Part shown: positions 15,209 through 16,783 of the stretch, piece after piece
How positions within the stretch are numbered: the first letter of the stretch is position 1
Layout of the letters: every line of letters starts with the position of its first letter
Source of the DNA: GCA-002700125 sp964434385
GTDB taxonomy: Bacteria > Chloroflexota > Dehalococcoidia > Lucifugimonadales > Lucifugimonadaceae
Length of the DNA: 16,783 bases
Assembly (NCBI GenBank): GCA_964434385.1
Contig: CAYSUW010000021.1
Coordinates: forward strand, 1-16,783
Reading direction: 5' to 3'
Notes under the pieces: model-generated
Told to the model about the DNA's origin: nothing
Seen by the model: the letters and a program-made list of their open reading frames with translations, nothing else
The model's database searches: none
Translations under genes and position numbers: made by a program

Positions 15209-16783
15209 CTATTCTTGATGATCACTTCTTAAAATTGACATAAATGCTTCTTGAGGCACTTCAACACTTCCAACCTTCTTCATTCTTTTCTTTCCTTCAG
15301 CCTGTTTTGCTAAAAGTTTTCTTTTTCTTGTAATGTCTCCACCATAACATTTAGCAGTAACATTCTTTCTCAATGCTTTTATAGTCTCTCTTGCTATGAT
15401 TTTCCCACCTATTCCACCTTGTAATGGGATATCAAACATCTGCCTAGGTATTAATTCTTTCAATTGTTTTACTAAATCTCTAGCCATGTATACTGATCTA
15501 GACCTATGTGTAATTACAGATAGGGAATCAACTTTCTGTTCATTAATAAGTATTTGAAGTTTTACTAAATCTGAAGGTCTTGGTGATATTTGAGAATAAT
15601 CCATAGATGCATATCCTTTAGAACAAGATTTTAATTTTCCATGAAAATCCACCAATATTTCTGAAAGAGGAATATTGTATTCCATTAAAACTCGTGATCC
15701 AGACAACTGACTTCCTACAGAATTAGATTGAATCCATTCAGTATTTAAGAATTCTCCTCTATGAGATGTAACTAACTCTGTAATAGGACCAATATATTCT
15801 GAAGGAGAAATAGTTGAAAGCCTTATCCAAGGTTCAAAAACTTGATTTATTTTTTGTTTTTCTGGCCATTTAGAAGGATTATCTACTTCAATTGAAGACT
15901 TATTATCTAATTCAACAGTATATTTTACTGTAGGAGCAGTTCCAATCAATTCAATATTATATTCTCTTTCTAATCTTTCTTGAACAATATCCATATGTAG
16001 CAGTCCTAAAAATCCACATCTGAAGCCAAAACCTAAAGCACCTGAAGTTTCAGGTTCAAATACTAAAGAAGCATCATTTAACTGTAACTTTCCTAGAGCA
16101 TCTCTTAAATTGGGATATTGTTCTCCATCTACAGGATATAATCCACTAAATACCATAGATTTTAGGCTTTCATATCCTGAAAGACTATTTCCTGCGGGAT
16201 TTAAAGTAGTAGTTAGAGTATCACCTACTCTACAGTCCCTAACATTTTTTAATCCTGTAGCAATATATCCAACTTCTCCAGTGTTTAAAAAATCTTTTTT
16301 CATTAAATTTGGATTAAAAGTTCCTGTTTCTAAAACTTCACAATCTTTTCCAGTACCCATTAAATGCAATTTTTCACCAACTTTAATAATTCCATTCTTT
16401 ACACGAACATACGCTAAAACACCTTTAAATGAATCATACTTAGAATCAAATATTAGAGCCTGCAAAGATTCAGATGTTTCTCCTTTAGGGGAAGGAATAT
16501 CTTTCACAACAGCTTCAAGTAAAGCTTCAACACCTTCTCCAGTTTTCGCAGAAACAAATAAAATTTCTTCTTCCTTAAACCCGAAAGTATTTTGAATTTC
16601 CAAAGATACTGCTTCAGGATTTGCCAAATTAGAATCTATCTTATTCACTACAGGAATAATATGTACTCCTTGTTCTAATGCAAGATAAATATTTGCAAGA
16701 GTTTGTGCTTGTATACCTTGAGTACCATCAACCAATAACAATGCACCTTCGCAAGCAGCTAAGGCTCTTGAAACTTCATAACT
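15209..16783 (-). CDS. lepA: Elongation factor 4 (LepA), N-terminus beyond right edge
   Basis: LepA is a translational GTPase that acts on the ribosome, in elongation or in subunit assembly. The reading frame stays open to the right edge and starts there with SYEVSRALAACEGA, a segment just after the G3 region, so about 80 N-terminal residues with the P-loop are missing. The 524 visible residues hold the G4 NKID (47-50), the G5 SAKTGEG (78-84), the EF-G-like domains, and the LepA-specific C-terminal domain with GGIGGKIIARETIKALRK and CYGGDITRKRKLL. A TTG at 16741 could be mistaken for a start, but it is internal: the conserved sequence continues upstream. The stop is TAG at 15209-15211. It is the first visible gene of the lepA-rsmA-ispE-membrane protein unit. 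Confidence 0.96.
   Translation of the reverse strand, partial: SYEVSRALAACEGALLLVDGTQGIQAQTLANIYLALEQGVHIIPVVNKIDSNLANPEAVSLEIQNTFGFKEEEILFVSAKTGEGVEALLEAVVKDIPSPKGETSESLQALIFDSKYDSFKGVLAYVRVKNGIIKVGEKLHLMGTGKDCEVLETGTFNPNLMKKDFLNTGEVGYIATGLKNVRDCRVGDTLTTTLNPAGNSLSGYESLKSMVFSGLYPVDGEQYPNLRDALGKLQLNDASLVFEPETSGALGFGFRCGFLGLLHMDIVQERLEREYNIELIGTAPTVKYTVELDNKSSIEVDNPSKWPEKQKINQVFEPWIRLSTISPSEYIGPITELVTSHRGEFLNTEWIQSNSVGSQLSGSRVLMEYNIPLSEILVDFHGKLKSCSKGYASMDYSQISPRPSDLVKLQILINEQKVDSLSVITHRSRSVYMARDLVKQLKELIPRQMFDIPLQGGIGGKIIARETIKALRKNVTAKCYGGDITRKRKLLAKQAEGKKRMKKVGSVEVPQEAFMSILRSDHQE

Noticed and set aside
16110..16595. Open frame of 161 codons opposite lepA
   Set aside because: It lies wholly antisense to a strongly conserved part of LepA, has no recognisable domain or ribosome site, and follows from the codon usage of the real gene.
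16739..16741. TTG as the lepA start
   Set aside because: Conserved LepA sequence continues in frame to the right edge, so the gene is truncated by the window rather than starting here.
1..16783. CRISPR arrays, tRNA or rRNA genes, transposons, phage genes
   Set aside because: I saw no regularly spaced repeats, cloverleaf or rRNA sequence, transposase, integrase or terminal inverted repeats on either strand.

Overview
The window is a strongly AT-rich, densely packed stretch of bacterial chromosome. Twelve protein genes or gene fragments fill almost all of it, and no gap exceeds about 125 bases. I see no rRNA, tRNA, CRISPR array, transposase or integrase. The best lineage clue is the adjacent pair of large multi-membrane proteins of the TIGR03662/DUF2298 ('Chlor_Arch_YYY') and TIGR03663 (Agl23-like) families, which I know mainly from Chloroflexota and Archaea. 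Bacterial lepA, rnc and ispE place it in Bacteria. A low-GC Chloroflexota such as a marine SAR202-type Dehalococcoidia is my inference, not something the sequence proves.

Layout from left to right. (1) Bases 1-7090, all minus strand: an apparent operon that transcribes rnc (RNase III), the DUF2298 membrane protein, the Agl23-like GT-C protein, a UPF0104 flippase-like protein and a FAD-dependent oxidoreductase cut by the left edge. The gaps are 13, -8, 46 and 7 bases. Four of these genes look like a cell-surface glycan or lipid-linked sugar module. (2) 7199-8434, plus strand: a class II tRNA nucleotidyltransferase, divergent from rnc across about 108 bases. (3) 8431-12092, minus strand: dinG (DEDDh exonuclease plus XPD-like helicase) followed by ogg (8-oxoguanine DNA glycosylase), joined by an ATGA overlap and forming a DNA-repair pair. 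(4) 12215-13189, plus strand: a single zinc-type medium-chain dehydrogenase, divergent from dinG. (5) 13191-16783, minus strand: lepA (5' end beyond the right edge), rsmA/ksgA, ispE and a small four-helix membrane protein, tightly packed or overlapping.

The compactness is striking. Both convergent junctions have no intergenic space: cca and ogg share a TTAA that supplies both stop codons, and the dehydrogenase and small membrane protein stops are one base apart. Several starts are non-ATG (GTG for the DUF2298 gene, TTG for dinG), and Shine-Dalgarno sequences are mostly weak or absent.

Most of the window is recognisable housekeeping. The least understood parts are the four-gene envelope module, the uncharacterised membrane protein coupled to ispE, and three family deviations: a DinG with three instead of four iron-sulfur cysteines, a CCA enzyme with ELD at the usual DxD, and a dehydrogenase without a structural-zinc lobe.
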